The notes beneath the pieces were generated by a model. It worked only from the letters and a program-made list of their open reading frames with translations. It was not told where the DNA came from and searched no databases. From Hyphomonas sp. Mor2 (GTDB lineage: Bacteria > Pseudomonadota > Alphaproteobacteria > Caulobacterales > Hyphomonadaceae), in the NCBI RefSeq assembly GCF_001854405.1, contig NZ_CP017718.1, positions 1,922,001 to 1,986,000 of the forward strand: a DNA stretch of 64,000 nucleotides, given 5' to 3'. Shown here piece after piece: positions 1-8,521 of this stretch; position 1 is the first letter of the stretch; each line of letters opens with the position of its first letter. Both the position numbers and the translations under genes were made by a program.

Positions 1-25
1 CCGAGAGACGACAAACCGATTTTAC

Positions 26-805
26 TTATTCGCCGGACCAGTTGGGCTTGCGCTTCTGCGAGAAAGCCAGTGGACCTTCAATGAAATCCGGGCCTTTGAA
101 CAGATTGGCGATGGCCTCATACTTCATCGAGAAGGCGTCTTCAAAGTTGGCCGTGTCGAGACCTTTCAGAGCGACTTCCTTGGTCGTGCGCACCGAGGTT
201 GGCGAGCATTCCGCGATCATTCCGGCCCAGCGCATCGCAGCATCCATGAGCTCAGCCTGCGGGACGACTTCATTGACGAAGCCGAGCTCTTTGCCTTCAT
301 CCGCCATGACATGACGGCCGGTCAACATCATGCCCATGGCGCGTTTCAGACCGATCTGCCGTGGCAGACGATGAAGACCACCCGCGAGTGCCGCCAGGCC
401 AACTTTTGGTTCTGGCAGGGCAAATCGGGCATTGTCCGAGGCGATGATCAGATCACACGCGAGCGCGATCTCGAATCCGCCGCCCATGGCAACGCCGTTC
501 ACCGCTGCGATGACCGGTTTGAACAAGTCATAGCGATTGGTCATACCGCCAAAGCCGCTCGGCACGGAGAACATGTCGCCGCCTTCAGCCTGATACCGCA
601 GATCATTGCCCGCACAGAAGGCCCGGTCTCCGGCCCCCGTAATGATCGCCACCCACAGATTCTTATCGGCGGCGAACTTGTCGAGCACCTCGCCCATATC
701 GCGGCTGGCCGGCGGATGCACCGCATTCATTTTATCCGGTCGATTGATCTCGATGATCAGGATATTGCCTTCGACCTTGGTATTCACAAATTCGCTCTCA
801 ATCAT
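26..805 (-). CDS. enoyl-CoA hydratase/isomerase family protein
   Basis: A 259-residue crotonase-fold protein, likely hydrating or isomerising an enoyl-CoA in the cytoplasm. Crotonase signatures are visible: the oxyanion-loop segment GAGDRAFCAGNDL near residues 58-70, the NGVAMGGGFEIALACDL helix near 103-119, and LPEPKVGLAA with a candidate catalytic glutamate near 130. Length is normal for the family. The ATG follows a strong ribosome site (GGGAGG, about 6 bases away), so the start is well supported. It is transcribed away from the gene at 880. The exact substrate cannot be read from sequence; a carnitine-type (CaiD-like) or general fatty acyl hydratase are both possible. Confidence 0.9.
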   Translation of the reverse strand: MIESEFVNTKVEGNILIIEINRPDKMNAVHPPASRDMGEVLDKFAADKNLWVAIITGAGDRAFCAGNDLRYQAEGGDMFSVPSGFGGMTNRYDLFKPVIAAVNGVAMGGGFEIALACDLIIASDNARFALPEPKVGLAALAGGLHRLPRQIGLKRAMGMMLTGRHVMADEGKELGFVNEVVPQAELMDAAMRWAGMIAECSPTSVRTTKEVALKGLDTANFEDAFSMKYEAIANLFKGPDFIEGPLAFSQKRKPNWSGE

Positions 806-879
806 TGGGACCTCCCGGATGGTTTGATTTCGCGCTAGGCTATGGTCTGACAGATCCGAATCAAGGATGACGTGGCGAC

Positions 880-1407
880 ATGGTCTCGAAAGATGCCCTC
901 GATCTCTCGCAAGTTGATCCGCCTATCTGGCGGATCATGGTCGCCGATATTGTGTATGGCCCCTACACGTTGGGACAAATGCGCGGATTCGTCGATGAAG
1001 GGCGACTGACAACCGGTTCGAGCGTTTCTCGCGGCGATGGCGGCGCCTTTCGTGAAGCTGGCGCCTATCTCGACCTCGCCGCTCTGTTCCCGCATCGCAT
1101 GCCGCCGTCAAAAGACGACAAGCCGGCACCGTCAAACTTCCTGATCACGGTGCAATCTGATCCCGATGGACGGCGGGCCGTCATCTCCGTGCTCAATCAG
1201 AGCGGACGATTTTCTGAACTCATGTCAGGAACATTCATTCTGAACGCCGAAGTCACCGCTTATGACTTGCGCACGCAGCTTTCCACTGTTCTCGCTGAGC
1301 GCGGTAAATTCGTCATCGTCAACGCGGATACTGGCCAGCTCGCCTGGATGGGCCTGGGCGCCGACACCGACCAGCATGCCCGCGCCATCTGGAAGCGCGG
1401 CGACTAG
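880..1407 (+). CDS. GYF_2-like domain protein of unknown function
   Basis: A 175-residue soluble protein. Residues about 11-63 resemble the GYF_2 domain: WRIMVADIVYGPYTLGQMRG, then an acidic stretch with a conserved-looking G-x-L, as in GYF_2 proteins where GPYT/GPVS leads a small beta-alpha fold. The C-terminal two thirds (a beta-rich stretch and a WMGLGAD segment) match nothing I recognise. No signal peptide or membrane segment is seen. The ATG has AAGGA about 12 bases upstream, a rather long spacing. Its stop overlaps the stop of the convergent GMC oxidoreductase by 4 bp (CTAG). Function unknown; a protein-interaction role is only a guess from the GYF fold. Confidence 0.7.
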   Translation: MVSKDALDLSQVDPPIWRIMVADIVYGPYTLGQMRGFVDEGRLTTGSSVSRGDGGAFREAGAYLDLAALFPHRMPPSKDDKPAPSNFLITVQSDPDGRRAVISVLNQSGRFSELMSGTFILNAEVTAYDLRTQLSTVLAERGKFVIVNADTGQLAWMGLGADTDQHARAIWKRGD

Positions 1408-3047
1408 GCGGCGATCTCGACGGTTTCTTGCGGCAAGGGCGCGATACCGCGGATCGAATCAGCAATTTTCTCGGCAACCATGATGGTCGGCGCATTGGTG
1501 TTGCCGCCGATCAGGGTTGGCATGACAGATGCGTCCACCACCCGCAAACCATCGACGCCGCGCACTCTCAACTCCCCGTCGAGCGGTTGATCCTCCTGGA
1601 TCCCCATCGCAACAGTCCCCACCGGATGGTAGATGGTCTCGCCAAACTGGCGAATGAAGGCATCTATCTCTTCATCACTCTGGACACTCGCGCCAGGCAG
1701 CGCTTCGGCGCCGCGAATAGGCGACAAGGCGTTCTGACCAGCAATGTCGCGCATCATCTTGACGGATTCTCGCATCGTGACGCGGTCTGTCTCGGTGGCG
1801 AGATAATTCGGGTCGATCAGCGGGTGATCAAATGGATCATTCGATTGGATCAGCACCGTACCCCGGCTATCTGGCCGCAACTGGCAGGAGTGGATGGTAA
1901 ACCCATCCTTCTTGTAATCGTAATTGCCATGATCGCGCATCATCGCATTGACCAGGTGCAACTGAATGTCAGGACGGTCGAGGCCTTCACGCGTTTTCAG
2001 GAAGGCCCCAGCCTGCAGGAAATTGTCTGCCCCAGGACCTGACTTGGACAGCAAATATTTCACGCCGACTGCGAGTTTCTTCAGTCCGGCCTGCTTGGAA
2101 TAGGCCGAGGCTTTTTGCGTCATCTCGTGAATGACGGTGACATCAAGATGGTCCTGCAGGTTCGCCCCCACATTCGGAGAATCGGCGACGCAGGTCACAC
2201 CGTGCTTTTGAATCTCGTCAGCCGGCCCGATCCCTGAAAGCTGCAGGATCTGCGGCGACTGGACAGCGCCGGCGCAAAGGATCACTTCGCGATCGGCAAC
2301 AATCGTCTCCGGCTCAGCCCCTTTTTTGGCGACGATCTCGACGCCGTGCGTCTTACCGCCCCGGAAGAGTACGCGGGAAACCAGAGCGGTCGACATGACG
2401 GTGAGGTTTTCACGCTCTTTCAAAATCGGACGGAGATAGGCAAACGAAGCGCTCCATCGCTCCCCCTCGAAAATGGTGCGCTGATAAGGTCCAAACCCTT
2501 CTTGTTGGGTTCCGTTAAAGTCCTGCGTGATCGGATAGCCCGCCTCACGGCCAGCATTCACGAACATGTCGTAGATCGAATCCTGCAGCGGGCTTTCTGT
2601 GACACGAAGGGGCCCCTCGCCACCATGAAACGCGTCTGCGCCGCCTTCATACGCCTCGGACTTGCGGAAGTATGGAAGGACGTCGGAATAACCCCATCCG
2701 GTCAGGCCGGTCTGGCGCCATTGATCATAATCACGCGCATGTCCGCGAATATAGATCATGCCGTTGATCGAAGAGGATCCCCCCCACCCACGCCCGCGTG
2801 GCCACCACAGTTTGCGATCTTCCATGTGTTTTTGTGGTGTCGTCCAGAACCCCCAGTTTTGCGGGTTCTCATCCTTGATCAGCCCGCCAACCCCGGCAGG
2901 CATGCGGATCAGCAAGGAATTGTCTTTCTTGCCAGCCTCGATCAGACAGACCGATACATCCGGGTCCTCGCTCAGCCGGTTGGCCATGACGCAACCTGCA
3001 CTTCCTGCCCCTACAATGATGTAATCAAAGCCTTTTTTCTGACTCAT
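1404..3047 (-). CDS. GMC family FAD-dependent oxidoreductase (choline/alcohol dehydrogenase-like)
   Basis: A 547-residue flavoenzyme of the glucose-methanol-choline family, oxidising an alcohol to an aldehyde with FAD. The N-terminus has the dinucleotide-binding motif VGAGSAG followed by CLIEAGK. The GMC signature GWGGSSSINGMIYIRG follows near residue 90, and the C-terminal catalytic region reads YHPVGTVAMG with GGNTNAPT, giving the expected His and Asn. An in-frame ATG lies 22 codons further upstream, but the ATG at 3047 has GGGCAGGA a few bases before it and directly precedes the FAD fold, so I chose it. Choline, glycol or another alcohol are possible substrates; no betaine aldehyde dehydrogenase is nearby. 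Confidence 0.9.
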   Translation of the reverse strand: MSQKKGFDYIIVGAGSAGCVMANRLSEDPDVSVCLIEAGKKDNSLLIRMPAGVGGLIKDENPQNWGFWTTPQKHMEDRKLWWPRGRGWGGSSSINGMIYIRGHARDYDQWRQTGLTGWGYSDVLPYFRKSEAYEGGADAFHGGEGPLRVTESPLQDSIYDMFVNAGREAGYPITQDFNGTQQEGFGPYQRTIFEGERWSASFAYLRPILKERENLTVMSTALVSRVLFRGGKTHGVEIVAKKGAEPETIVADREVILCAGAVQSPQILQLSGIGPADEIQKHGVTCVADSPNVGANLQDHLDVTVIHEMTQKASAYSKQAGLKKLAVGVKYLLSKSGPGADNFLQAGAFLKTREGLDRPDIQLHLVNAMMRDHGNYDYKKDGFTIHSCQLRPDSRGTVLIQSNDPFDHPLIDPNYLATETDRVTMRESVKMMRDIAGQNALSPIRGAEALPGASVQSDEEIDAFIRQFGETIYHPVGTVAMGIQEDQPLDGELRVRGVDGLRVVDASVMPTLIGGNTNAPTIMVAEKIADSIRGIAPLPQETVEIAA

Positions 3048-3186
3048 ATGTCCTGCCCCGATGCTGTGTTCGACGTGGTAATTACCGCGATATTTACTGA
3101 GAATCTCAACCATTTGTGAACCCGGGCCTCATATTGTCAATGGATACGGCAACGGGCGGTGCGCGGTATACATCTCGGGAGACATC

Positions 3187-3783
3187 ATGAGTGCAGCACT
3201 GCTAAAACCTCAAAGCCCAGCCTCGTCGCTTCGGACCAAGCCGGACCGTCGTCGCCACAAGCGCGTCGAGCTCAGCCTGAATGGCCGCTTCCTGCATGAT
3301 GGCGCCGATCATACTTTTCTGACCGCCAATGTGTCTTGCGGCGGCGCGATTGTTCAGGCGCGGGCCATCCCTGAAGTCGGGGCTCCGGTCGTCTGTTATT
3401 TCGATGATCTCGGCCGCGTCTCTGGTGAAGTCGTCCGGCATACCGATGATGGCTTTGCGGTGACGTTCAAAGCCTCCGATCACAAGAAGGACAAGCTGTC
3501 CGACCGCCTGATCTGGTTGCTCAATCACAAGAAATACAATCTTTCCGATGAGCGCTCTGCGCCGCGCAAGGCCGGGGGTGGCCCGGCTCTGGTGACGCGC
3601 GCGAACGGCACCAAGCTGCAATGTCGGGTGATCGATATTTCACTGACCGGCGCGGCCTTCGAATTTGATGGACCTGTGCCCGTCGTCGGCGAACTGGTGC
3701 GCGTCGGCACGCTGCGCGGCGAAGTTGTGCGCGCGGTGAGCGGCGAGTTTGCCATTCGGTTCCTGCACCAGAAGAAAGCCTGA
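3187..3783 (+). CDS. tandem PilZ domain protein
   Basis: A 198-residue soluble protein built of two PilZ domains, the family that binds cyclic di-GMP. Each copy has both ligand motifs: R22-x3-R26 with NVSCGG (48-53) in the first, and R123-x3-R127 with DISLTG (150-155) in the second, matching the known RxxxR and D/NxSxxG signatures. It lacks an enzymatic or membrane domain, so it is probably an effector or adaptor that changes partner behaviour on binding the nucleotide. GGGAGA lies a few bases before the ATG. It is divergent from the GMC gene. No diguanylate cyclase or motility gene lies in the window, so the output is unknown. Confidence 0.85.
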   Translation: MSAALLKPQSPASSLRTKPDRRRHKRVELSLNGRFLHDGADHTFLTANVSCGGAIVQARAIPEVGAPVVCYFDDLGRVSGEVVRHTDDGFAVTFKASDHKKDKLSDRLIWLLNHKKYNLSDERSAPRKAGGGPALVTRANGTKLQCRVIDISLTGAAFEFDGPVPVVGELVRVGTLRGEVVRAVSGEFAIRFLHQKKA

Positions 3784-3867
3784 GACGCGTCCCTCGCGCG
3801 TGTGTGACTTGATCTTGGCGGTCTGAGACTCCATTTAGATCTGACACCTGATTGGAGGATAGGATCG

Positions 3868-4677
3868 GTGGAACATAATCCTGACATTGGCGCTCCGCCG
3901 CCGGTATGGACCCGACTCCGCTTTGAAGCGCGCGCCGCCGCCGCCGATGAGCCGACCATGGCCAGCTATATTGATGCCGCCATTCTCAGCCATGAGACGA
4001 TCTGCCAGGCCCTCGCCTTCCACATTGCCGAGAAACTCGCCGGCCCCGAAATGGGCGCCCAGCAAGTGCGCCAGGTGTTCGCCAATGCCTATGACAGCAA
4101 TCATACGCTCGTCGAAGCCGCGGAAGCCGATATGCAGGCTACCCTCGATCGCGACCCTGCTTGCCGCTCCATGCTGCAACCCTTTCTCTTCTTCAAGGGC
4201 TTCCTGGCCCTGCAAACCTATCGTGTCGCCAACCATTTGTGGAAACAGGGCCGTGAAACGCTGGCCTTCCAGTTCCAGTCCCGCGCCAGCGAACTGTTCG
4301 CCGTCGACATTCACCCCGCCGCCCGGATCGGCAAAGGCGTGATGCTTGACCATGCCACGGATATCACGATCGGTGAGACCGCCGTCGTCGGCGATGATTG
4401 CTCGCTGCTGCACGGCGTGACGCTTGGCGGAACCGGCAAGGAGGTCGGCGATCGCCATCCCAAGATCGGCAATGGCGTCCTATTATCGGTTGGCGCGAAA
4501 GTACTCGGCAATATCCGCATTGGCGATGAAGCCAAAGTCGCGGCCGGCTCGGTGGTGCTGAAGGATGTTCCAGAGAAATGCACCGTGGCTGGCGTGCCAG
4601 CTAAACAGGTTGGCGGCCCTTGCTGTGAACCGGCCCGCAATATGGATCAGGCGATCCCGGAAGATATCGCCAAATAG
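3868..4677 (+). CDS. cysE: serine O-acetyltransferase
   Basis: A 269-residue left-handed beta-helix acetyltransferase that makes O-acetylserine from serine and acetyl-CoA, the entry step of cysteine synthesis. The N-terminal helical domain (about 1-150) is followed by hexapeptide repeats, including MLDHATDITIGETAVVG, LLHGVTLGGTGKEVGDRHP and AAGSVVLKDVP. These contain the His-bearing segments known for catalysis in CysE. It uses a GTG start with a GGAGG/AGGAT-rich leader. It ends exactly where the convergent HNH gene ends, with no base between the stops. Length matches the family. The C-terminal tail varies in CysE and often mediates cysteine synthase contact; this one ends EDIAK, without the usual terminal isoleucine. 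Confidence 0.93.
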   Translation: MEHNPDIGAPPPVWTRLRFEARAAAADEPTMASYIDAAILSHETICQALAFHIAEKLAGPEMGAQQVRQVFANAYDSNHTLVEAAEADMQATLDRDPACRSMLQPFLFFKGFLALQTYRVANHLWKQGRETLAFQFQSRASELFAVDIHPAARIGKGVMLDHATDITIGETAVVGDDCSLLHGVTLGGTGKEVGDRHPKIGNGVLLSVGAKVLGNIRIGDEAKVAAGSVVLKDVPEKCTVAGVPAKQVGGPCCEPARNMDQAIPEDIAK

Positions 4678-4929
4678 TTAGAGTTTGTTGCCCTTGATCT
4701 TGTTGCAGCGTGCGTGCGCCAGCTGCAGGTTTTCAAGCGCGTCTGATCCCCCCTTCGAGCGCGGAATGATGTGATCCACCGTGGCGCGATGTTTCGCCCA
4801 GATGCGCGCATGGGGCGCCTCGAACCGATTTCGCAGCATCGGCTTCTCGCACAAGGCGCAGAGGCCGGACTGGGCGGTCCAGAGCGTTTCTATCGGGCTG
4901 GACCTCGGCAGATTGAAGGGCTGAGCCAT
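4678..4929 (-). CDS. small HNH endonuclease-like protein
   Basis: An 83-residue protein that is almost entirely an HNH nuclease module. It has a CALCEKP zinc knuckle near residue 24, VDHIIPRSKGG near 51 (the catalytic His region), NLQLAHARCN near 65 (the second zinc/His part) and KIKGN at the end. An ATG with GGAAGGA just before it sets the start. That ATG shares one base with the stop of the upstream membrane protein gene (TGATG), so translation is probably coupled. It is the last gene of a folD-led operon. Small stand-alone HNH proteins act in DNA repair, restriction or phage functions; here the housekeeping setting favours a chromosomal role, but none can be assigned. Confidence 0.85.
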   Translation of the reverse strand: MAQPFNLPRSSPIETLWTAQSGLCALCEKPMLRNRFEAPHARIWAKHRATVDHIIPRSKGGSDALENLQLAHARCNKIKGNKL

Positions 4930-5204
4930 CAGTCCTTCCGCTCCAGCGGGTGCGGTGCCGACTTGGTCGCAACGGCCCAGTTCAAGAAGCAGAACACACT
5001 GACGCCAACGATAATCGAGAAAACGCCCCATGCCGTATGCTCACCCCGAAAACTCCGAATGGCAAAGAGCACGCTGCCGGCGATGCCGACAATAGACCCA
5101 CACAATACCAGCATTCCAATGCCGTTCGCAGGCGAGACGCGCGTTTTCCTCACCCTGTAGAACCACGGTTCTGGCTCAGGCGTATGCGGGGCCTCGTCGC
5201 TCAC
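4929..5204 (-). CDS. small two-helix membrane protein
   Basis: A 91-residue protein with a short acidic, proline-rich N-terminus (DEAPHTPEPEP) and two hydrophobic helices, about residues 27-48 (GIGMLVLCGSIVGIAGSVLF) and 57-75 (GVFSIIVGVSVFCFLNW). I chose a GTG start at 5204 rather than the upstream in-frame start at 5240. GAAGGAT lies 4-5 bases before it, and GTGA then forms the classic 4-bp overlap with the folD stop. The start at 5240 would overlap folD by 40 bp. It sits between folD and the HNH gene with overlapping ends on both sides. I do not recognise a family; inner-membrane location is inferred from the helices. Confidence 0.75.
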   Translation of the reverse strand: MSDEAPHTPEPEPWFYRVRKTRVSPANGIGMLVLCGSIVGIAGSVLFAIRSFRGEHTAWGVFSIIVGVSVFCFLNWAVATKSAPHPLERKD

Positions 5205-6088
5205 AATCCTTCTGGAACATCCCAGCCGCGCCGCGCACAAGCGGCGAGTACGGTGTTTCGCAGCAGGCAGGCAATCGTCATTGGCCCGACACCGCCTGGC
5301 ACGGGCGTAATGGATCCGGCCACTGCGGCGCAGCTGTCAAAATCCGCGTCCCCGACCAGTTTGGTCTTGCCGTCGCCCTTTTCTGGCGCCGGAACGCGGT
5401 TGATGCCGACATCAATCACGCAAGCACCGGGCTTCAGCCAGTCGCCTTTGACCATTTCCGGACGCCCGACGGCGGGCACGACAATGTCCGCCTCCCGGCA
5501 CAGGGCGGGGAGATCGGCCGTGCGCGAATGGGCGATCGAGATCGTGCAGTTCTCTGCCAGAAAGAGGAGCGCCGCCGGTTTGCCGACAAGGATGGAGCGC
5601 CCAATCACGACGACATGCTTACCTGTCAAATCTTCGCCCAGCGCACGTTTGGCCAGGATCACGCAGCCCGTTGGCGTGCAGGGGCGCATGCCGGACTTGC
5701 CGAGCACGAGACGACCAGCACTGGTTTCGGTCAGACCATCCACATCCTTGTCCGGATCGATTTTTTCGATCGCGGCAGCTTCATTCAGCCCTTTGGGCAA
5801 AGGCAACTGCAACAGGATTCCATCGACTTCATCATCATTGTTGAGGTCCGAGATCAGGTTCTCGACCTCGAACTGGGTCGCGTCCTTGGGCAGGTGATGA
5901 TGCAGTGAACGCATCCCGCACTCTTCGGTCTGGCGGATCTTGTTGCGGACATAGACCTGGCTCGCCGCGTCTTCGCCGACCAGAACGACCGCCAGAGTCG
6001 GCTGCCCGGGCAGGCCGTCGACGGCTGCTTTCACGCTGGCACGTACATCGGCGGCCACCTCTTTTCCGGAAATGATTTCAGCTGCCAT
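5201..6088 (-). CDS. folD: bifunctional methylenetetrahydrofolate dehydrogenase/cyclohydrolase
   Basis: A 295-residue cytoplasmic enzyme of one-carbon metabolism, converting 5,10-methylene-THF to 10-formyl-THF with NADP. The catalytic Tyr/Lys pair is in VYVRNK (Y46, K50), followed by ILLQLPLPKGL, PCTPTGCVIL and the nucleotide-binding GRSILVGKPAALLF. The C-terminal PVPGGVGPMTIACLLRNT is the FolD signature. Length is normal. It heads a tight minus-strand group with the small membrane protein and HNH gene. A perfect 9-bp inverted repeat lies 52-76 bases upstream of the start, between this gene and yggT, and could affect expression. Confidence 0.97.
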   Translation of the reverse strand: MAAEIISGKEVAADVRASVKAAVDGLPGQPTLAVVLVGEDAASQVYVRNKIRQTEECGMRSLHHHLPKDATQFEVENLISDLNNDDEVDGILLQLPLPKGLNEAAAIEKIDPDKDVDGLTETSAGRLVLGKSGMRPCTPTGCVILAKRALGEDLTGKHVVVIGRSILVGKPAALLFLAENCTISIAHSRTADLPALCREADIVVPAVGRPEMVKGDWLKPGACVIDVGINRVPAPEKGDGKTKLVGDADFDSCAAVAGSITPVPGGVGPMTIACLLRNTVLAACARRGWDVPEGL

Positions 6089-6139
6089 GACCCAAATCTC
6101 CCATGGTGGGCAGGCGCACGGGCGCGCACCGCCGCTGCA

Positions 6140-6164
6140 ATGTCTCGCCTTTAGAGCGAGACAT
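6140..6164. repeat. perfect 9-bp inverted repeat between yggT and folD
   Basis: ATGTCTCGC and its exact reverse complement GCGAGACAT are separated by CTTTAGA. The structure lies in the 110-bp gap between the end of yggT and the start of folD, both on the minus strand. It could form an RNA hairpin in the folD leader or serve as a protein-binding palindrome. No T-run follows on either strand, so a simple intrinsic terminator is unlikely. Confidence 0.6.
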
Positions 6165-6197
6165 GAGATTCGTCACCTGTAGGGCAGCTAAAAAATC

Positions 6198-6506
6198 CTA
6201 GGCCGGGATGACCAGAATGATACGGGGTATGAGCCAGTCGCGCAGGAAAGGAATGGCCAGCGCGACGACGAGGATGGACAGGTCCAGTCCGCCAATCGGT
6301 GGAATAAACCGCCGGATCGGCCGGGCCACGGGCTCAATTATGGAGAACAGGAAGCCATAAATCGACCGCACCGTCGGATTGCGATTATCGACCACACCGC
6401 CAATCATCAGCCATCCCAGGATGACATAGACCAGCAAGGCAAAGAAAAAGATCGTCAGGACGGGCGCTAGGAAATAGCTGTGCAGGGCCCAGAAGAGGTC
6501 TCTCAA
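6198..6506 (-). CDS. YggT family integral membrane protein
   Basis: A 102-residue inner-membrane protein with two long hydrophobic segments, about residues 10-40 (LAPVLTIFFFALLVYVILGW) and 74-100. The central segment FSIIEPVARPIRRFIPPIGG is the hallmark loop of YggT proteins. The family has been linked to osmotic tolerance and, in Gram-positives, to division and chloroplast nucleoid partition homologues; its exact role is unsettled. It precedes folD on the same strand, as in other alphaproteobacteria. The small DUF167 gene often found between them is absent here. Confidence 0.88.
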   Translation of the reverse strand: MRDLFWALHSYFLAPVLTIFFFALLVYVILGWLMIGGVVDNRNPTVRSIYGFLFSIIEPVARPIRRFIPPIGGLDLSILVVALAIPFLRDWLIPRIILVIPA

Positions 6507-6569
6507 AGCTCAGACTCCGTATTGTTTTCTGTCACCTAGGACGCTTCTCGTCCGCTCGCAAGGGAGCGG

Positions 6570-7382
6570 CTACTCTGTACTGCGAAAGCGCTTGGACTGC
6601 GCCCCGATCATCGCGCGGCCCAGGGGCTCCGGCAGGATCTTGCTGAGCGTCGCCAGTCCCTTGTTGACGGCGCCCGGCACGACGACCGGCTGACCGCGTT
6701 CGCAGGCGCGAATTCCGGCCTCGACCACGGGTGCGGCTTCCATCCACATCCAGTCCGGCATTTCATTGGTCGACTCACGCGTGCCATTCACATCGTGAAA
6801 CTCCGACCAGGTGAAACCCGGGCACAAGGCGGTGCAATGAACATTCTCATAGCCAGCCCCATCGGCTTCTGCCTGGATGCTTTCGGAAAACTTGATCAGG
6901 CCCGATTTGACGCTGGCATACAGGGTGTGACCGTTCGAACCGGGCGTATAACCTGCCAGCGAGGCGACATTGATGATGCGGCCAAAGCCCCGCTCGGCCA
7001 TACCGCCCAGGACTTTGTGGGTCAGTTCCACGGGCGCCGTATACAACACACGCATGAAGGCAGCCTGGTCTTTCCATTTGGTATTGAAGAATGTGCCTGG
7101 CAGGCCGTAACCGGCATTGTTGACGACCCCATCGACGTGTCGTCCGGCTTCCTTGATTTCCTTCAGGATCGTATCGACACTGTTCGCCCGAGCGAGATCC
7201 TGGCTGATGACCAGTGTCGAGACCTGATACTTTTCCTCCATGTCGCGCGCCAGCTTTTCCAGCCGGTCGGCCCGGCGCGCGGTCAGCGCCAGATCCCAGC
7301 CAAGCTCTGCGTATTGCTTGGCGAATTCTTCGCCAATGCCCGCCGAAGCGCCGGTGATCAGCATGAGTTTACGGTCAGACAT
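6570..7382 (-). CDS. short-chain dehydrogenase/reductase
   Basis: A 270-residue classical-type SDR. The nucleotide motif TGASAGIGEEFA lies near residues 10-21, NNAG in VVNNAGYGLPG near 88, the catalytic Ser in INVASLAG near 138, and the Tyr/Lys pair in LYASVKSGL near 155-161. It likely reduces a keto substrate or oxidises an alcohol with NAD(P), in the cytoplasm. It begins 6 bases after the stop of the methyltransferase gene, so the two are almost certainly cotranscribed. A weak 6-bp hairpin (6552-6569) follows its stop but has no T-run. The substrate is unknown. Confidence 0.9.
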   Translation of the reverse strand: MSDRKLMLITGASAGIGEEFAKQYAELGWDLALTARRADRLEKLARDMEEKYQVSTLVISQDLARANSVDTILKEIKEAGRHVDGVVNNAGYGLPGTFFNTKWKDQAAFMRVLYTAPVELTHKVLGGMAERGFGRIINVASLAGYTPGSNGHTLYASVKSGLIKFSESIQAEADGAGYENVHCTALCPGFTWSEFHDVNGTRESTNEMPDWMWMEAAPVVEAGIRACERGQPVVVPGAVNKGLATLSKILPEPLGRAMIGAQSKRFRSTE

Positions 7383-7388
7383 GGGTCA

Positions 7389-8465
7389 CTATCCTTGTTT
7401 TCGCCAGACCCGGACCTTGGTCAGGAAGGCGAGATTGAGTCGTTCGGAAACAAATCCAGTCTCCGACATGGGCGGGTCAAAGGCCCATTTCAGGTAGCCT
7501 TTGTAATAAGGCTCATGGAAGCCTTCCGGGAAGTATTCCAGGAACCCATCCAGGCCGTCATCATCGCCGAATTGCAAACTGTCCGCGATGATGAAGGCTC
7601 CACCTGGTTTGAGCACGCGGGCGGCTTCGGCAATGACTTTCGGGCGAATGCGGGGAGGCAATTCGTGGAACAGATAGATCGAGATCAGGTGATCGAACTG
7701 CTCGTCCTCGAACGGCAAGGCTTCCGCCATACCTTCAACGACGTCAGCTTGAGGCCAGCGCCGGATCGCTTTGCGCGCCGCTTGCGCGTAAGGTGGTGAG
7801 AGATCCACGCCCGTCAGCTTCAGGCGCGGCAAGGCCCGCAGCGTCTGCGCCATGAACCGGCCAGTTCCGCAGGCCAGATCAAGGACTTTCGTGTGCCGTT
7901 GATCGCGACCACGCACCTCGCGCACCAGCTCCGCCAACGCCGCACGGCGCATGGCATCTGCGGCCCCGGTAAACAGCGCTTCGACCTGATGATCATAGAT
8001 CTCGGCGCTGTCTTCGCTCAGCCAGCCATCGGTCTGATAATGAAAGTTCTGCCGATAATAGGTCGGGAACCGTTTCGGATCGGCGGCATCATGGGCGCGT
8101 ACCTCCGTTCCATCTCGATCCAGGCGGCGACGGTCGACCTCGCTGACATCCTGCAAGAATGCCCGCGCCCGGCGCACGGATTTGGGCGCGTCGCGCAAGC
8201 GCATATCGTGACGGACCGGATCAGGGTACACTCCCGCTTCGACATTTGCCCGGTCCTGACGAAACAGGTCGAAATAGGCAGATCGCAGCGCCGCCGTGTC
8301 CGGCTTGTTCTCGGGCTTGAAAACGGGCTCCCCAGGCCGATTGAACCCGGCCGACTGTCGCCGTGCGAGGGCGTATTGACCGCCATACCAGGCCGCGCGC
8401 AGCCCTTGCGCTGCGGTGTATCTGGCGCGACCGGCGGTTTTCAAGGCGTTTTTCAATACTCCCAT
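7389..8465 (-). CDS. class I SAM-dependent methyltransferase
   Basis: A 358-residue protein with a long N-terminal region (about 1-185) and a Rossmann methyltransferase domain. The SAM-binding motif I is KVLDLACGTGRFM near residue 195. It is followed by LTGVDLSPPYAQAARK, VEGMAEALPFEDEQFDHL and VLKPGGAFIIADSLQ, a UbiE/type-11-like layout. The N-terminal half carries an FHYQTDGWLS segment also seen in uncharacterised alphaproteobacterial methyltransferases. It forms a two-gene unit with the downstream SDR, suggesting both modify one metabolite, perhaps a lipid or quinone-like compound. That link is inferred only from spacing. Confidence 0.87.
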   Translation of the reverse strand: MGVLKNALKTAGRARYTAAQGLRAAWYGGQYALARRQSAGFNRPGEPVFKPENKPDTAALRSAYFDLFRQDRANVEAGVYPDPVRHDMRLRDAPKSVRRARAFLQDVSEVDRRRLDRDGTEVRAHDAADPKRFPTYYRQNFHYQTDGWLSEDSAEIYDHQVEALFTGAADAMRRAALAELVREVRGRDQRHTKVLDLACGTGRFMAQTLRALPRLKLTGVDLSPPYAQAARKAIRRWPQADVVEGMAEALPFEDEQFDHLISIYLFHELPPRIRPKVIAEAARVLKPGGAFIIADSLQFGDDDGLDGFLEYFPEGFHEPYYKGYLKWAFDPPMSETGFVSERLNLAFLTKVRVWRKQG

Positions 8466-8521
8466 ACGCCTAACATGGGCGCCACGGTCCGTAACGTCCA
8501 GTACACAATACGCCCGACGCC

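Noticed and set aside
6552-6569. 6-bp hairpin after the SDR gene
   Set aside because: Short stem with no T-run; not convincing as a terminator.
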